DNA from: Pleurodeles waltl
Taxonomy: Eukaryota; Chordata; Amphibia; Caudata; Salamandridae
Reading direction: 5' to 3'
Length of the DNA: 64,000 nucleotides
Assembly (NCBI RefSeq): GCF_031143425.1
Contig: NW_027150027.1
Location: 1 to 64,000 of the forward strand
In this document: one piece after another, positions 62,937 through 64,000 of the stretch
Position numbering within the stretch: the first letter of the stretch is position 1
Layout: each line of letters begins with the position of its first letter
Notes under the pieces: generated by a model
Told to the model about the DNA's origin: nothing
The model's database searches: none
The model's input: the letters and a program-made list of their open reading frames with translations, nothing else
Program-made: the position numbers and the translations under genes

Positions 62937-64000
62937 GTGACTTGTGTGGCTCGGACCAGGTTCTGTTACCCAGAATCCTTTGCAAACCTCAAAATTTGGC
63001 TAAAAAAACACATGTTCCTCACATTTCTGTGGCAGAAAGTTCTGGAATCTGAGAGGAGCCACGAATTTCCTTCCACCCAGCGTTCCCCCACGTCTCCCGA
63101 TAAAAATTATACCTCACTTGTGTGGGTAGGCCTAGCGCCCGCGACAGGAAACGCCCCAAAGCGCAACGTGGACACATCCAAATTTGTGAAGGAAAACAGA
63201 GGTGTTTTTTGCAAAGTGCCTACCTGTAGATTTTGGATTGTAGCTCAGCCGCCACCTAGGGAAACCTACCAAACCTGTGCATTTCTGAAAACTAGAGACC
63301 TAGGGGAATCCAAGATGGGGTGACTTGTGTGGCTCGGACCAGGTTCTGTTACCCAGAATCCTTTGCAAAACTCAAAATTTGGCTAAAAAAACACATGTTC
63401 CTCACATTTCTGTGGCAGAAAGTTCTGGAATCTGAGAGGAGCCACGAATTTCCTTCCACCCAGCGTTCCCCCACGTCTCCTGATAAAAATGATACCTCAC
63501 TTGTGTGGGTAGGCCTAGCGCCCGCAACAGGAAACGCCACAAAGCGCAACGTAGACACAGCCAAATTTTTGAAGGAAAACAGAGGTGTTTTTTGCAAAGT
63601 GCCTACCTGTAGATTTTGGCCTGTAGCTCAGCCGCCACCTAGGGAAACCTACCAAACCTGTGCATTTCTGAAAACTAGAGACCTAGGGGAATCCAAGATG
63701 GGATGACTTGTGTGGCTCGGACCAGGTTCTGTTACCCAGAATCCATTGCAAACCTCAAAATTTGGCTAAAAAAACACATGTTCCTCACATTTCTGTGGCA
63801 GAAAGTTCTGGAATCTGAGAGGAGCCATGAATTTCCTTCCACCCAGCGTTCCCCCACGTCTCCCGATAAAAATGATACCTCACTTGTGTGGGTAGGCCTA
63901 GCGCCCGCGACAGGAAACGCCCCAAAGCGCAACGTGGACACATCCAAATTTGTGAAGGAAAACAGAGGTGTTTTTTGCAAAGTGCCTACCTGTAGATTTT
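62554..64000 (+). repeat. M164-M166 plus right-edge partial: return to the M112-M117 series
   Basis: After M163 (aacagtgg class, like M112), M164 has the left end of M113 and the right end of M114 (gtgtgcg, gcaacgtgg, ggctt), skipping one unit. M165 matches M115 (aaaaattata) and M166 matches M116 (cctgataaa, ending gatgggatg), with private aacgccaca. The partial M167 (63703-64000) has gccatgaat like M117. The array is cut by the window edge after tagatttt. Confidence 0.9.

Larger units (their letters stand above)
1..64000 (+). repeat. Satellite DNA array, 383-bp monomer, head to tail, fills the window
   Basis: The same landmarks (gtggctcgg, ggcagaaagt, gtaggcctag, ccgccacct, aatccaagatg) recur every 383 bp from the first to the last base, always on the + strand, with no inversion and no foreign insertion. 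There are 166 complete units plus two edge partials; 11 units are 384 bp and the rest 383 bp. Classes differ mainly by substitutions at a limited set of recurrent positions, so the array evolves by copying of variant monomers rather than by independent decay. Such arrays are typical of centromeric, pericentromeric or other heterochromatic satellite in eukaryotes; that assignment is inference. The array continues past both edges, so its true length and flanks are unknown. I do not recognise a named satellite family. Confidence 0.98.

Noticed and set aside
1..64000. CRISPR array
   Set aside because: The repeated element occupies the whole 383-bp period. There are no short repeats separated by unique spacers, and no cas genes.
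1..64000. CENP-B box
   Set aside because: The few TTCG sites (in ttcggcct and gttcggacc variants) are not followed by A and CGGG at the required positions, and the reverse-strand CCCG sites also fail.
1..64000. Telomeric or subtelomeric TTAGGG repeats
   Set aside because: Only ctaggg within CCTAGG contexts occurs, with no tandem hexamers.
1..64000. rDNA or 5S spacer array
   Set aside because: No rRNA-like sequence is present in the monomer; the whole period is accounted for without it.
1..64000. Transposable element internal repeats or LTRs
   Set aside because: No transposase, reverse transcriptase or integrase coding, no target-site duplication and no terminal inverted repeats are seen. 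All units are head to tail without interruption.
1..64000. Pure assembly artefact from collapsed or looped repeats
   Set aside because: Monomers carry many distinct private variants in consistent block order, which an artificial loop would not create. Local false duplications (for example at 25780, 36121 or 56808) cannot be excluded and need reads.
1..64000. Naming the host species or satellite family from memory
   Set aside because: The sequence gives no taxon-specific gene. I have no match I can state reliably, so only a methylated eukaryotic genome is inferred.

Overview
The whole 64 kb window is one uninterrupted satellite array. A monomer of 383 bp, about 49% GC by hand count of one unit, is repeated head to tail on the same strand from the first base to the last. 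Taking the g of the recurring gtgacttgtg as base 1, there are 166 complete monomers (114 to 63702), a partial one at each edge (1-113 and 63703-64000), and no unique sequence between them. By junction spacing, 155 monomers are 383 bp and 11 are 384 bp. I number them M1 (starts 114) to M166 (starts 63320); M167 is the right partial. Monomer classes differ at roughly 15-20 positions (about 4-5%). I see no gene, RNA gene, transposon, CRISPR array or origin that I would defend.

The second level of structure is a nested, repeatedly rearranged higher-order organisation (HOR). The left part (1 to about 23 kb) is a mosaic of short blocks, above all a four-monomer block seen complete five times, once with its first monomer cut by the window edge, and once more as a partial copy. 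The middle holds a five-monomer tandem duplication (23865-25779 and 25780-27694; two differences found) and an eight-monomer repeat (29993-33056, continued from 33057). The right part holds a long block of about 20 monomers (34589-42249 against 42250-49910), a ten-monomer tandem repeat (46080-49910 and 49911-53742) and a fifteen-monomer tandem repeat (51061-56807 and 56808-62553; two differences found in 5.7 kb). Chimeric monomers at block borders record unequal exchange between misaligned copies.

The host is probably a eukaryote. Very long homogeneous arrays with HOR and a monomer close to twice a nucleosome repeat are typical of centromeric or heterochromatic satellite DNA, and many recurrent variants are CpG to TpG/CpA changes, as expected of cytosine-methylated DNA. 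I cannot name the species or the satellite family from the sequence alone. Most monomers carry an open frame of 125-128 codons, but the pattern of variation and the frame geometry argue against coding. A tRNA-like A-box match and a T6 run in every unit are the only motifs that hint at transcription or at a tRNA/SINE ancestry, and that hint is weak.
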